From: an uncultured Clostridia bacterium
Lineage (GTDB): Bacteria; Bacillota; Clostridia; Christensenellales; Borkfalkiaceae
Length of the DNA stretch: 64,000 bases
Reading direction: 5' to 3'
NCBI GenBank assembly: GCA_947626105.1
Contig: CANQQY010000001.1
Location: forward strand, 124,001 to 188,000
Shown here piece by piece: positions 8,508 through 17,030 of the stretch. A program made the position numbers and the translations under genes. Under the pieces are notes generated by a model that was given only the letters and a program-made list of their open reading frames with translations, ran no database searches and was not told where the DNA came from. Within the stretch, counting starts at the first letter, position 1; each line of letters opens with the position of its first letter.

Positions 8508-9334
8508 AACTTTTTGTCGGGGCGGAGAAGCCCTTCCTCCACAATGCCCGTGCCGTAAAACTGCCCGCCGCGGTATAATTTGTAGACGCCGTCCGCGCAG
8601 TCTACGGGGACGTGGACGCCGTGGAAAAACCTCTCGTCCCCCACTTCCATGCACTCAAAGGGCAAAACGCTCTCCGTGGGGATCAGATATTCCCCGACGT
8701 TCTCCGCCGTGAGATCGTCGAGGGGAACGGCGGTCTCCTTCGTAAAGATCCCGCTCGCCGTGCGGATGAGTTTCGTCATATACGCGCCCGTTCCGAGCGT
8801 TTCCCCCATGTCCCGCGCAAGAGAGCGGATATAGGTGCCGCTTCCGCAGACGATCTCAAACTCGAACTCGTCCTCCGCCGTCTGCTCTGAAAGCGTGAGG
8901 GAGAAGATCTTGACTTTCCGCGCGGGAAGCTCGATATCTTTCCCCTTGCGGGCGAGCTCGTAGCTCCTCTTTCCGTCCACCGAAATGGCGGAAAAGCGCG
9001 GCGGACGCTGGAATATTTCCCCCGTAAATTGCGGCAGGATCTCCTCAACGGCGGATTTTGACGGTACCATGCCCGCAAACGTGGGTTCGGATTCGCGGTC
9101 GAGCGTCTCCGTCGTCCAGCCAAAGCGGAAACGGGCGAGATAGGTCTTTTCCTTGCCCAAAAAGTAGTCGAAAAGGCGCGCCGCATTGCCGACGCCGACA
9201 GGGAGCACCCCCTCCGCAAGGGGATCGAGGGTGCCCAAATGCCCGCAGGGGCACTTCGTGAGCCGCTTGGCACGGTTCACACAATATGCGGAAGAGATCC
9301 CCTCCCGCTTGTAGATATTCAAAAATCCCGTCAT
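8501..9334 (-). CDS. truB: tRNA pseudouridine(55) synthase
   Basis: Forms pseudouridine 55 in the T-loop of tRNAs. The start at ATG 9334 (MTGFLNIYKREG) gives 277 aa, a normal TruB length, and overlaps the stop of the DHH phosphoesterase by 4 nt. The catalytic motif GTLDPLAEG is at residues 34-42 (Asp37), followed by KTYLARFRFG and the GSGTYIRSLARDMG region. Part of the nusA-infB operon. Confidence 0.97.
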   Translation of the reverse strand: MTGFLNIYKREGISSAYCVNRAKRLTKCPCGHLGTLDPLAEGVLPVGVGNAARLFDYFLGKEKTYLARFRFGWTTETLDRESEPTFAGMVPSKSAVEEILPQFTGEIFQRPPRFSAISVDGKRSYELARKGKDIELPARKVKIFSLTLSEQTAEDEFEFEIVCGSGTYIRSLARDMGETLGTGAYMTKLIRTASGIFTKETAVPLDDLTAENVGEYLIPTESVLPFECMEVGDERFFHGVHVPVDCADGVYKLYRGGQFYGTGIVEEGLLRPDKKLC

Positions 9335-10293
9335 AGATCCAGATATTGCGACACTGTGAAGCGGAGCCTGTCGATCACTTCCTCCGCTTCCCCGAACAGC
9401 ATACAGCCCGAGGCGCGGACGTGCCCGCCGCCGCCGAACACGCGGGCGATCTCGTTGACGTCCGCCGTCTTGGAACGGAAGGAGACCTGATACTGCCCGT
9501 GTCTTACTTCGAGGAGACACACGCTCACCTCGACAACGTCGATCGAGCGCGCAAAATCGACGATCCCCTCCGTAGCGTCCGCCTTCAACCCATAGCGTTC
9601 CAGCATTTCCGCGGTCACGAGCGCGACCGCAAGTTTATCATCGAGGAAATATCGCACGTTCGAGGCGACCGTGGCATAGAGCTGTGCGCGCGCCTTGGAA
9701 CGCTTCGTCACCGTCTCGTAAGAGATCTTCGCGGGATCGGCGCCGCCGTCGATACAGCGTGCCGCAAGGCGGAGGGTGTCTCCCGTCACGTCGTCGTGGG
9801 AAAAGGAGCCCGAATCGGTGACGAGCCCCATAAAGAGACAGGCGTATATGTCCTCGTCGGGCTTCACCCCGAGCGCGGAAATGAGAGATGCGATATTCTC
9901 GCAATTACTCGAACAGGCGCGGACATAGTTGTACTGCGCATAGCGTTTGTTGGAGATATGGTGATCGACGTTGAACGTTTTCTTCTTCGCGGCGCGGCGC
10001 AGGTAGTACTCTTTGAGCTCGCCCAATCTCCCCGGGTCGCTGATATCCACGAGAATGAACGCTTCGGCATCAAAAGAGGGCGTGCGGACGATGTTTTTCG
10101 CGTCCGCCAAAAACAAAAATTTTTCGGGGATCGCGCCCTCGTTCAAGACTTCGGTTTTTACGCCGAGCATAGAAAGAGCGCGGCTCAACGCCAACGCGCT
10201 TCCCAAGGTGTCTCCGTCGGGGCGCATGTGGGTAAAGACAGCCGCGCTTTTTAAGTTTTTGAGTCCTCTTGCGATCTCCTCAATGGTGTTCAT
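9331..10293 (-). CDS. nrnA: DHH/DHHA1 phosphoesterase, oligoribonuclease NrnA type
   Basis: A 320-aa DHH-family enzyme; relatives degrade nano-RNAs from the 5' or 3' end and dephosphorylate pAp. The N-terminal motif THMRPDGDTLGS carries His22, Asp26 and Asp28. The DHH signature NVDHHISN is near residue 110, and the C-terminal DHHA1 motif appears as VFGGGGHVRASG. It lies between rbfA and truB, a place often occupied by nrnA in Bacillota, and overlaps both by 4 nt. Confidence 0.93.
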   Translation of the reverse strand: MNTIEEIARGLKNLKSAAVFTHMRPDGDTLGSALALSRALSMLGVKTEVLNEGAIPEKFLFLADAKNIVRTPSFDAEAFILVDISDPGRLGELKEYYLRRAAKKKTFNVDHHISNKRYAQYNYVRACSSNCENIASLISALGVKPDEDIYACLFMGLVTDSGSFSHDDVTGDTLRLAARCIDGGADPAKISYETVTKRSKARAQLYATVASNVRYFLDDKLAVALVTAEMLERYGLKADATEGIVDFARSIDVVEVSVCLLEVRHGQYQVSFRSKTADVNEIARVFGGGGHVRASGCMLFGEAEEVIDRLRFTVSQYLDL

Positions 10294-10646
10294 GATTCGT
10301 CCTTATGAAGTTTTGCAAAGAGCTCGTCCATTTTGGAGCCGTACTCCATGCTCCCGTCCTCTATAAACGTGAGGAGAGGCACGGTGCGCATGCGCATGAC
10401 TTTTGCAAGCTCCCTGCGCACGAACCCCGCGTTTTCCCTGACGATCGCAAGACTCCGCTCCTTCTGCTCCGCGTCGGCATAGACGCTGATGTAGATCTTT
10501 GCGGTTTTGAGATCGGGCGCGACGTCCGCCTCCGTAACGGAGATGATGCCTTTCAGCCCGGGCTCCTTGTCTTTGAGCGCGCCCGAGAGGATCGCCGCGA
10601 TCTCCTTCCGGAACTCGCTGTTGAGTCTGTCTGTCCGCTTCGTCAT
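10290..10646 (-). CDS. rbfA: 30S ribosome-binding factor A
   Basis: A small KH-fold factor for late 30S maturation. I use the ATG at 10646 (MTKRTDRLNSEF), which overlaps the infB stop by 4 nt and gives 118 aa, the usual size. The longer upstream frame runs within infB and has no RbfA homology. The conserved core KTAKIYISV and the MRMRTVPLLTFIEDGSMEYG stretch identify the family. Confidence 0.96.
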   Translation of the reverse strand: MTKRTDRLNSEFRKEIAAILSGALKDKEPGLKGIISVTEADVAPDLKTAKIYISVYADAEQKERSLAIVRENAGFVRRELAKVMRMRTVPLLTFIEDGSMEYGSKMDELFAKLHKDES

Positions 10647-13213
10647 TGCTTGATCTCCTCGATGACATAGCATTCGATATAGTCGCCGATCCTGATCTCG
10701 TTGAAACCGTCGATCGCGCAACCGCATTCCATGCCCGCCGACATTTCCTTGACTTCGTCCTTATAGTGCTTCAACGTCTTGACGTTGCCTTCGACGATCA
10801 TGACGTTGTCGCGGTAGATCCGCAGTTTTCCGCCGCGGACGAGCTTGCCCTCTTCGACAAGGCACCCCGCGACCGTACCGACGCCCGTGATCTGGAAGGT
10901 CTCCTTGACTTCCGCCTTCCCCATATAGACTTCCTTGTATTTGGGGGAAAGCATGCCGTGGAGGGCGGCTTCCATGTCGTCGAGAAGCTCGTAGATGATG
11001 CGGTATTGCCTGACGTCAACGTGCGTACGCTCGGCAAGCGTCTTGCTCTTGCTGTCGGGACGGACGTTGAAGCCGATGACGACCGCGTTCGCGCTGTCCG
11101 CAAGCATGATATCGCTCTCGGTGATCGCGCCCGCCGCCGCATGGATGACCTTGACGCGCACTTCCTCATTTGAAAGTTTTTCGAGCGAACTCTTGACCGC
11201 CTCCACCGAGCCCTGCACGTCGCCCTTGACGATGACGTTGAGCGTTTTGAGGGTCCCCTCGGAAACGTCTTTGAACAGATCGTCGAGGCTGGTCTTTTTC
11301 ATCTCGCGGATCATGGATTCGCGCTCCTTGTTCTTGCGCTCCTCCTGTACCTTCTTCATCAGGGACTGTTCGACGGCGAAGATCGTATCGCCTGCGCCGG
11401 GAACGTCCTCGAGCCCAAGCACGGAGACCGCCTCGGAAGGGCCCGCTTCCTTGACTTGTTTGCCCTTGTCGTCGAACATTGCGCGGACGCGTCCCATCGT
11501 CATACCCGAAATGAGATTGTCGCCCGTGCGGAGGGTGCCGTTCTGGATGAGGACGCTCGCCATGGGACCCTTGCCCTTGTCGAGTTTCGCCTCGATGACG
11601 ACGCCCTTCGCCTTCCGTGCGGGATCCGCTTTGAGTTCGAGCATTTCCGCTTCGAGAAGGATGCTTTCGAGCAAGGCGTCGATCCCCTCGCCCGTCTTTG
11701 CGGAGACGGGAACGACCATGACGTCGCCGCCCCATTCCTCGGGAACGAGGTCGTATTTCATGAGCCCCTGCTTCACCTTGTCGGGATCGACATGGGGCTT
11801 ATCCATCTTATTCATTGCCACGATAATGGGAACGTCCGCCGCCTTCGCGTGGTCGATCGCCTCGACCGTCTGCGGCATGATCCCGTCGTCCGCCGCCACA
11901 ACGAGGACGACGATATCCGTGACCTTTGCCCCTCTCGCGCGCATGGCGGTGAACGCCGCATGCCCGGGGGTATCAATAAAGGTGATGCGTCTGTTTTCGC
12001 CGAGATCGACGGTATAGGCGCCGATCGACTGCGTGATGCCGCCCGCTTCCCCTTCCGTGACGTTGGTGCTCCTGATCTTGTCGAGAAGGGAGGTCTTGCC
12101 ATGGTCGACATGTCCCATGACGGTGACGACGGGCGGACGGGCGACCGCGTTTGCGTCGTCTCCTTCGCCGTGCACCTCGATCAGGGTCTCCTCCGCCGTC
12201 TTTTCGGGCTTATATTCGAGATCGATCCCGAGTTCAAGCGCGATAAACGCCGCGTTGTCGTAATCAATGGACTCGTTCACCGTCTTTGTAACGCCCTCGC
12301 GGAACAGTTTTTTTACGATCTCGACCGCGGAGATGCCGAGCTTTTCGGACAGTACCTTGATGGGGATCTCCTTCGTCGTGACGACGGCATGGTCGATCTT
12401 GACCGTCTCGCGCTCCCTTTTTACGCCCTTCTTCTGGAAACGCGCCTTGCGGTAGCCGCTCTTCTCTTCGTCGAAATCTCCGATGCTCGCCCCCTGCTGG
12501 CGTTGCAACGCGCGTTTGTTGACGGGACGGCGCTCGACAAAGGTCTTTTCAAACTTTTTGGGCGACTCCTTGCGCTGGACGGGCGCAGGAGGAGGCGGCG
12601 CGACGGGTCTTACCCCTGCGGGACGTCCCATCGGCGGTCTTGCGCCCATACCCTGCGGGCGGGGCGGATAACTTCCCTGCGGGCGGGGCGGATAGGGACC
12701 GCGGTTCTGCTGCGGACGGTTCTGCCCTGCGGGAGGCGTATAGGTGGGTCTCCCCTGCGGCGCTTTCGTCTCGGGACGGAAGGTCGTGCGGGGCGCAGAC
12801 TGTGCGGAAGAGGGAGCGGGAGCCTTCGGAGCCGTCCGCGCCCCCGTGTTCTTTTCGGTCACCGGCGCGGGAGCGGGTTTTTCCGCTGCGACGGGCGCGG
12901 ACACCGGCGCGGGAGCGGGTTCTGCGACGGGAGCGGGCTCGGGCGCGCGCGTCTTTTCCGCTTCGAGCCGCTGCCGCTCCGCCTCTTCGGCGGCGGCGCG
13001 CGCCTCTTCTTCCGCCCTTTGGCGGCTCTCCTCCTCTTCGCGCAGACGCGCCTCTTCCTCGGCGCGCTTCTTCGCGACCGCCGCTTCGAGCTCCGCGAGC
13101 TTCTTCATGAGCTCGGAGAGCTGCTTCTCGTTTGCGGCGATCGCCTTTTGCAGAGCCACCGTATCTTTATCCGTGATCAGAAGATTGAGTTTTTCAATAT
13201 TCTCGTAAGCCAT
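10643..13213 (-). CDS. infB: Translation initiation factor IF-2
   Basis: GTPase that places fMet-tRNA on the 30S subunit. 856 aa. The first ~80 residues form a charged coiled-coil rich in Glu/Arg/Ala, followed by a Pro/Ala/Gly/Arg-rich disordered region (about 90-270). Then come the conserved IF2-N helix-bundle region, the G domain with GHVDHGKT near residue 366, DTPGHAAF and NKMD, and the C-terminal fMet-tRNA binding domains. Downstream of ylxQ and coupled to rbfA, as in other Bacillota. Confidence 0.98.
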   Translation of the reverse strand: MAYENIEKLNLLITDKDTVALQKAIAANEKQLSELMKKLAELEAAVAKKRAEEEARLREEEESRQRAEEEARAAAEEAERQRLEAEKTRAPEPAPVAEPAPAPVSAPVAAEKPAPAPVTEKNTGARTAPKAPAPSSAQSAPRTTFRPETKAPQGRPTYTPPAGQNRPQQNRGPYPPRPQGSYPPRPQGMGARPPMGRPAGVRPVAPPPPAPVQRKESPKKFEKTFVERRPVNKRALQRQQGASIGDFDEEKSGYRKARFQKKGVKRERETVKIDHAVVTTKEIPIKVLSEKLGISAVEIVKKLFREGVTKTVNESIDYDNAAFIALELGIDLEYKPEKTAEETLIEVHGEGDDANAVARPPVVTVMGHVDHGKTSLLDKIRSTNVTEGEAGGITQSIGAYTVDLGENRRITFIDTPGHAAFTAMRARGAKVTDIVVLVVAADDGIMPQTVEAIDHAKAADVPIIVAMNKMDKPHVDPDKVKQGLMKYDLVPEEWGGDVMVVPVSAKTGEGIDALLESILLEAEMLELKADPARKAKGVVIEAKLDKGKGPMASVLIQNGTLRTGDNLISGMTMGRVRAMFDDKGKQVKEAGPSEAVSVLGLEDVPGAGDTIFAVEQSLMKKVQEERKNKERESMIREMKKTSLDDLFKDVSEGTLKTLNVIVKGDVQGSVEAVKSSLEKLSNEEVRVKVIHAAAGAITESDIMLADSANAVVIGFNVRPDSKSKTLAERTHVDVRQYRIIYELLDDMEAALHGMLSPKYKEVYMGKAEVKETFQITGVGTVAGCLVEEGKLVRGGKLRIYRDNVMIVEGNVKTLKHYKDEVKEMSAGMECGCAIDGFNEIRIGDYIECYVIEEIKQ

Positions 13214-13230
13214 TCAAATACCTTCCTGTC

Positions 13231-13515
13231 CTATTCTCCGATTTCCCCGATAATCGCCGCCGCAAGATTTTCGTCGCGCACGGCGGCAAGCATGCAGCCC
13301 GGCTTTCCCACCGCTTCCCCTAAATTTTCGAGGAAGAGAAGTTTACAGCCGAGTCTCGATTTCTGTTTTTCGATCTCCTTTCGTGAATTGACCCCGACGG
13401 CGGGATCCGCAACGAGAAGAAAGCATTTTTTTACCGTCGCCGCGGCGTTGACGCCAAGGGTGAGCTTCCCCGCCCTGCGGGCGAATCCAAGATAACTTGC
13501 TGCCTTACTTCGCAC
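13231..13515 (-). CDS. ylxQ: L7Ae-family RNA-binding protein YlxQ
   Basis: A 94-aa ribosomal L7Ae/L30e-fold protein; YlxQ-type proteins bind kink-turn RNA, with no settled role. The N-terminus SYLGFARRAGKLTLG is the family hallmark. It overlaps rnpM by 11 nt and lies 17 nt upstream of infB, the standard nusA-rnpM-ylxQ-infB order. Confidence 0.92.
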   Translation of the reverse strand: MRSKAASYLGFARRAGKLTLGVNAAATVKKCFLLVADPAVGVNSRKEIEKQKSRLGCKLLFLENLGEAVGKPGCMLAAVRDENLAAAIIGEIGE

Positions 13516-13774
13516 CGAACGCCTCCTCGATGCCGAGATACACTTCCTCGGGCACTTCCGCGGAAAACGCTTTGTTGAGAAGCCGGTATTTCCGAAGCCG
13601 TTTGATGCAATCGGCGCTGTCGCAGATGTACGCGCCGCGCCCCGAAAGTTTGCCCGAGAAATCGAGCGCGATCTCTCCCGCCGCGTTTTTCACGATACGG
13701 AGCATGTCACGCTTGGGCTTCTCCTCTCTGCATGCGATGCAGGTGCGCATGGGAATTTTGCGCTCTTTCGGCAT
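13505..13774 (-). CDS. rnpM: YlxR / RnpM, RNase P modulator
   Basis: An 89-aa DUF448 protein; the Bacillus relative binds RNase P RNA and modulates its activity. The signature RTCIACREEKPKRDMLRIV is intact, as is the GRGAYIC motif with the second cysteine pair (ICDSADC). It follows nusA directly (nusA stop at 13775) and overlaps ylxQ. Confidence 0.93.
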   Translation of the reverse strand: MPKERKIPMRTCIACREEKPKRDMLRIVKNAAGEIALDFSGKLSGRGAYICDSADCIKRLRKYRLLNKAFSAEVPEEVYLGIEEAFGAK

Positions 13775-14866
13775 TTATTCCTCCGTCCCGTGATCTGCGT
13801 ATTCGCCGAGATTGAGTTTTTGCGCCGCGCTCTCGCTCTTGACGTCGATCTTCCAGCCCGTGAGCCTTGCGGCAAGGCGTGCGTTCTGACCGTCCCTGCC
13901 GATCGCAAGGGAGAGTTTTTCATCGGGAACGACCGCAACGGCGGACTTTTCCGTGAGCTGCGTCACCGAGATGACGGACGCGGGAGAGAGCGCCTTTGCG
14001 ATGAATTCGAGCGGATTTTCGCTATAAGGAATGATGTCGATCTTCTCCCCGCCGAGCTCCTGCACGACGGCGTTGACGCGCGCGCCCTTGTTGCCGACGC
14101 ATGCGCCGACCGCGTCGATCCTGCTGTCCTCCGAACAAATCGCCATCTTCGTCCTGTGCCCCGCTTCGCGGGAGATGGACTTGATGGTGACGAGCCCCTG
14201 CTTGATCTCGGGCACCTCTTCCTCGAAGAGGCGGCGCACCAAGCCGGAAGCGGAGCGGGAAACGAGCACCTGCGCGTTTCTTCCGCCGCTCTTGACTCTC
14301 TTTACAAAGACTTTGATCCTGTCGCCGGGCAGATATTTTTCCCCGGGGACCTGATCCTGCGGAAGCATGAGCCCTTCGATCTGCCCCTTGCCGAGTTCGA
14401 TATAGACGTTCTTCATATCGACCTTGCGGACGAGACCGCTCATGAGCTCGCCCTCTTTATCCGAAAACTCCGAGAGGGTATTGTCGCGCTCGGTTTCGTG
14501 GATCTTCTGCAAGATGACCTGCTTTGCGGTCTGCGCGGCAATGCGCGAAAAGTCCTTCGGCACAAATTCCTCGGACAAAACGTCCCCCACCTTTGCGTTC
14601 TTTTTGATCTCCTGCGCTTCTTCAAGGGAGATCTCTCCGTCGAGCGGCTCCTCGCTGTCTACGACGGTGCGCGACAAAAAGAAACGGATGGAGCTCTTTT
14701 CGGGCGAGATGCGGACTTCCACGTTCCCGACGCCACCGTCCGACTGCTTTTTATAGGCGGAAGCGAGCGCATTCGAGAGCGCTTCGATAAAAACCTGTTC
14801 GCTGATTCCCTTTTCGCGTTCCAGATCGGCAAGCGCCGCAAAGAAATCCTTATTGACCATACTCAT
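13775..14866 (-). CDS. nusA: Transcription termination/antitermination factor NusA
   Basis: Binds RNA polymerase and nascent RNA to tune pausing, termination and antitermination. 363 aa: N-terminal RNAP-binding domain (1-~130), S1 domain (LMSGLVRKVDMKNVYIELG region), then two KH domains (GNKGARVNAV; AIGRDGQNARLAARLTGW). There are no C-terminal acidic repeats, as usual in Gram-positives. Two starts are possible (ATG 14866 or ATG 14860). It follows rimP by 30 nt. Confidence 0.97.
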   Translation of the reverse strand: MSMVNKDFFAALADLEREKGISEQVFIEALSNALASAYKKQSDGGVGNVEVRISPEKSSIRFFLSRTVVDSEEPLDGEISLEEAQEIKKNAKVGDVLSEEFVPKDFSRIAAQTAKQVILQKIHETERDNTLSEFSDKEGELMSGLVRKVDMKNVYIELGKGQIEGLMLPQDQVPGEKYLPGDRIKVFVKRVKSGGRNAQVLVSRSASGLVRRLFEEEVPEIKQGLVTIKSISREAGHRTKMAICSEDSRIDAVGACVGNKGARVNAVVQELGGEKIDIIPYSENPLEFIAKALSPASVISVTQLTEKSAVAVVPDEKLSLAIGRDGQNARLAARLTGWKIDVKSESAAQKLNLGEYADHGTEE

Positions 14867-14896
14867 TCTCCTTGTAATTATACGATTGCGTTTTTT

Positions 14897-15352
14897 TCAA
14901 ATTTCAATGAAAAGGCAGACCTTGGCGCACTTTTCGAAGGGGAAGGAAAGTTCCCCTTTCTCTGTACGGAGAACGACCGTCTCCCCGTCGAAGGAGAGGA
15001 GCTCTCCCTCGTGATATTTCCCGCCGTAGAGGGGCGCGTAGAGCCTAAGCTCCACTTTTTCCCCGATATGGCGGTCAAAATCGGCTTGGGTCTTGAAGGG
15101 ACGGTCGAGCCCCGGGGAAGAACAATTCAGCGTGTACGATTCCCCGTAGGTGGGATCGAGGTCGTCGAGCGGAAGGTCGATGGCGCGGTGGAATTTTTCG
15201 CAGGTCTCGATGTCGAGCCCGCCCGCGCAGTCGATATAGACGGTGAGCGCGCGCTGCCGCATGTCCCACTCGGCGTCCACGATCTCGACGCCCGACTCCT
15301 GCGCATAGGGGCGGAGAAATTCGATGATCTCCGCGATCGGTTTGACCTTCAT
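14897..15352 (-). CDS. rimP: Ribosome maturation factor RimP
   Basis: Needed for 30S subunit maturation. The 151-aa protein starts at ATG 15352 (MKVKPIAEIIEF), which has the strong site GGGGG 4 nt upstream. A longer reading from a TTG at 15415 would include the leader hairpin and is unlikely. It has the N-terminal alpha/beta domain (GVEIVDAEWD, LTVYIDC, CEKFHRAID, YTLNCSSPGLDRPF) and a C-terminal SH3-like barrel. First gene of the operon, downstream of the promoter at 15424-15452. Confidence 0.95.
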   Translation of the reverse strand: MKVKPIAEIIEFLRPYAQESGVEIVDAEWDMRQRALTVYIDCAGGLDIETCEKFHRAIDLPLDDLDPTYGESYTLNCSSPGLDRPFKTQADFDRHIGEKVELRLYAPLYGGKYHEGELLSFDGETVVLRTEKGELSFPFEKCAKVCLFIEI

Positions 15353-15372
15353 ACAACCCCCGAATAAACAAT

Positions 15373-15397
15373 TTGAGAGCGGCAGAACCGCTCTCAA
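15373..15397 (-). promoter_or_regulatory. Hairpin in the rimP-nusA operon leader
   Basis: Perfect 10-bp inverted repeat TTGAGAGCGG / CCGCTCTCAA around a 5-nt loop, placed about 20 nt after the predicted transcription start and about 20 nt before rimP. On the transcript the stem is followed by AUUGUUUAUU, a weak U-rich tract. It could be an attenuator or an RNA-stabilising leader; the role is inferred. Confidence 0.55.
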
Positions 15398-15423
15398 TCT
15401 CTTTTCATCGATCAAGTAACATC

Positions 15424-15452
15424 ATTATAGCATGTTTCAGGGCGCTTTGCAA
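15424..15452 (-). promoter_or_regulatory. Promoter of the rimP-nusA-infB operon
   Basis: Minus strand: TTGCAA (15452-15447), 17-nt spacer, TATAAT (15429-15424); transcription start expected near 15417. The -35 hexamer is embedded in CGCTTGCAAAGCG. Confidence 0.75.
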
Positions 15453-15521
15453 GCGTTTGGAGAGATTTTTTCGGGAGAAAATTTACAATCCGGCGCAAGA
15501 TTGCCGAAAATTTGCAAAAGT

Positions 15522-17030
15522 TCAGATCCCGCCCTTCTTTTTGGCAAGCTCCAAAAAGATCTTCGCCGTGACGAACGCGTCGTCGTACGCCCTGTGATGG
15601 TTGAAAGTAAAGCCGTAATAGGCGGCGATGGTATCCAGCTTATAGTTGCTCAAACGGAGAAGCTCCTGCGACAGGAGAAGGGTATCGTGCATGCGATGGG
15701 AGAAGAGGAAGCCCTCTTTCTCGCCGTAATAGCGGATAAATTTGAAGTCGAAGAGGAACCCGTTGTGGGCGACGAGCTCCGCCCCGTCGCAAAAACGGAA
15801 GAAGTCCGCGACGACGTCCCCGATCGCGGGCGCGCCGACGAGCATATCGTCCGTGATCCCCGTGAGGCGGACGATCTCCTCGGGAAGCCGCACGGGGCAG
15901 GCGACGAACGTCGAAAAGCGTTCCGAGATCCTGCCGTCCTCGATCTTGGCGGCGCCGAGCTCGATGATCCTGTCCATGCCCGAGGCGGGATTGGCGTTGA
16001 GCCCCGTCGTCTCGATGTCAAAGACGACAAATTTGCGGCGGGCGACGCTTTCGGGCACCGCGGTCTCGCCGAACATTCCCCCCTGCACCAGATCGGACGC
16101 GGGCGCGGGAAAGACGGCGCGGTATTGCGCGGGAACGGGGCGGGACGGGCGCGCTTCGGGGACGAATCCCTCGGGCGCGGCGCCGAGGTCGATCTGCCTG
16201 ACGCGGAAGGAGAGCGCTCCGTTGAAAAGTTCGTTGTCTCCCGTGAGACACACGCTCGTCCCCGCTTTGAGGGCGCGCACCTTCTCGAGGGTCGCCTTCT
16301 TGGAAAAATAAGAACATCTGAGGCTCCCCGTGCCGTCCGTGACGGTAAGCGAAAAGTAGGGCTTTCCCGTCTTTGTGACGCGCTCTTCGAAATATGTAAG
16401 AGAGCCGCACACGGTCACGCCCGCCGTCTCCTTTGTGAGATCGGCGATATAGATCGCCCGCTGCGGCGAGGCGCCGTCGATGGCTTCGAAACCGGTCACG
16501 GGGAAGAAGCGCGGCGCAAGAATGCGCTCCGCGGGCGGAAGAGTTTCCTGCTCGACCTCCCCCCTCTCGCGATCGGAAAAACGGAATTCCCCATACCATG
16601 TCCCGCAGAACATGCGTTCAAGCTCTTCATGCACTCTGTCGAGTGCGCCGTCTGCGGCGAGGAGCGCCCTGTCGTTCTCGCCCGCGGGGATATAAAATCT
16701 TCCGCCGCCCGGATCCTGCTCGATCCTGATCTCCTCGGGCACGACGAACGCCGCGATCGCGGGGAAACGCTTGGCGAGAATGTCCGCCACGGCGCGGCGT
16801 ACGCCCTCTTCGCTCGGAACGGATTTCCTGACGTTCGCCTTCCCGCAAAAGCCTGCGGGGACGTAGCGCGCGGCGACCGAAGAAGCATAGGCGACGTCCT
16901 CGCCCGAATATCCTCTGTCTGTAACAAGGCAGAAAGTGACGGTATTCCCCTCCACTTCGAGCTTCGTGAGAACGGCGTGCTCCAAATTTTCCGCCCGTCT
17001 GATCTCCTGTAAAAATTCTTTGCTCTTCAT
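15522..17030 (-). CDS. PolC-derived protein: N-terminal and OB regions plus DEDDh exonuclease, no polymerase
   Basis: 502 aa. An N-terminal region resembling PolC domains I/II leads into an OB-fold segment (VCGSLTYFEERVTKTGKPYF ... VTDGTGSLRCSYFSKK, about 215-260). After a Pro-rich linker comes a proofreading exonuclease with Exo I (FDIETTGL), Exo II (LVAHNGFLFDFKFI) and Exo III (HHRAYDDA). The PHP and Pol domains of PolC are absent; the gene ends right after the exonuclease. It occupies the exact locus of polC (ispG upstream, rimP-nusA downstream) and overlaps ispG by 4 nt. I infer a shortened polC paralogue or remnant acting as a stand-alone 3'-5' exonuclease. Confidence 0.8.
   Translation of the reverse strand: MKSKEFLQEIRRAENLEHAVLTKLEVEGNTVTFCLVTDRGYSGEDVAYASSVAARYVPAGFCGKANVRKSVPSEEGVRRAVADILAKRFPAIAAFVVPEEIRIEQDPGGGRFYIPAGENDRALLAADGALDRVHEELERMFCGTWYGEFRFSDRERGEVEQETLPPAERILAPRFFPVTGFEAIDGASPQRAIYIADLTKETAGVTVCGSLTYFEERVTKTGKPYFSLTVTDGTGSLRCSYFSKKATLEKVRALKAGTSVCLTGDNELFNGALSFRVRQIDLGAAPEGFVPEARPSRPVPAQYRAVFPAPASDLVQGGMFGETAVPESVARRKFVVFDIETTGLNANPASGMDRIIELGAAKIEDGRISERFSTFVACPVRLPEEIVRLTGITDDMLVGAPAIGDVVADFFRFCDGAELVAHNGFLFDFKFIRYYGEKEGFLFSHRMHDTLLLSQELLRLSNYKLDTIAAYYGFTFNHHRAYDDAFVTAKIFLELAKKKGGI

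Noticed and set aside
8440-8520. FMN riboswitch upstream of ribF
   Set aside because: ribF begins within the end of truB; there is no leader and no RFN-type conserved pattern.
9335-9520. Extended N-terminus for truB (also similar extensions for ribF, rbfA and secA)
   Set aside because: These extensions lie inside the neighbouring gene in another frame or in repeat DNA. Overlapping ATGA starts and ribosome sites fit the family N-termini instead.
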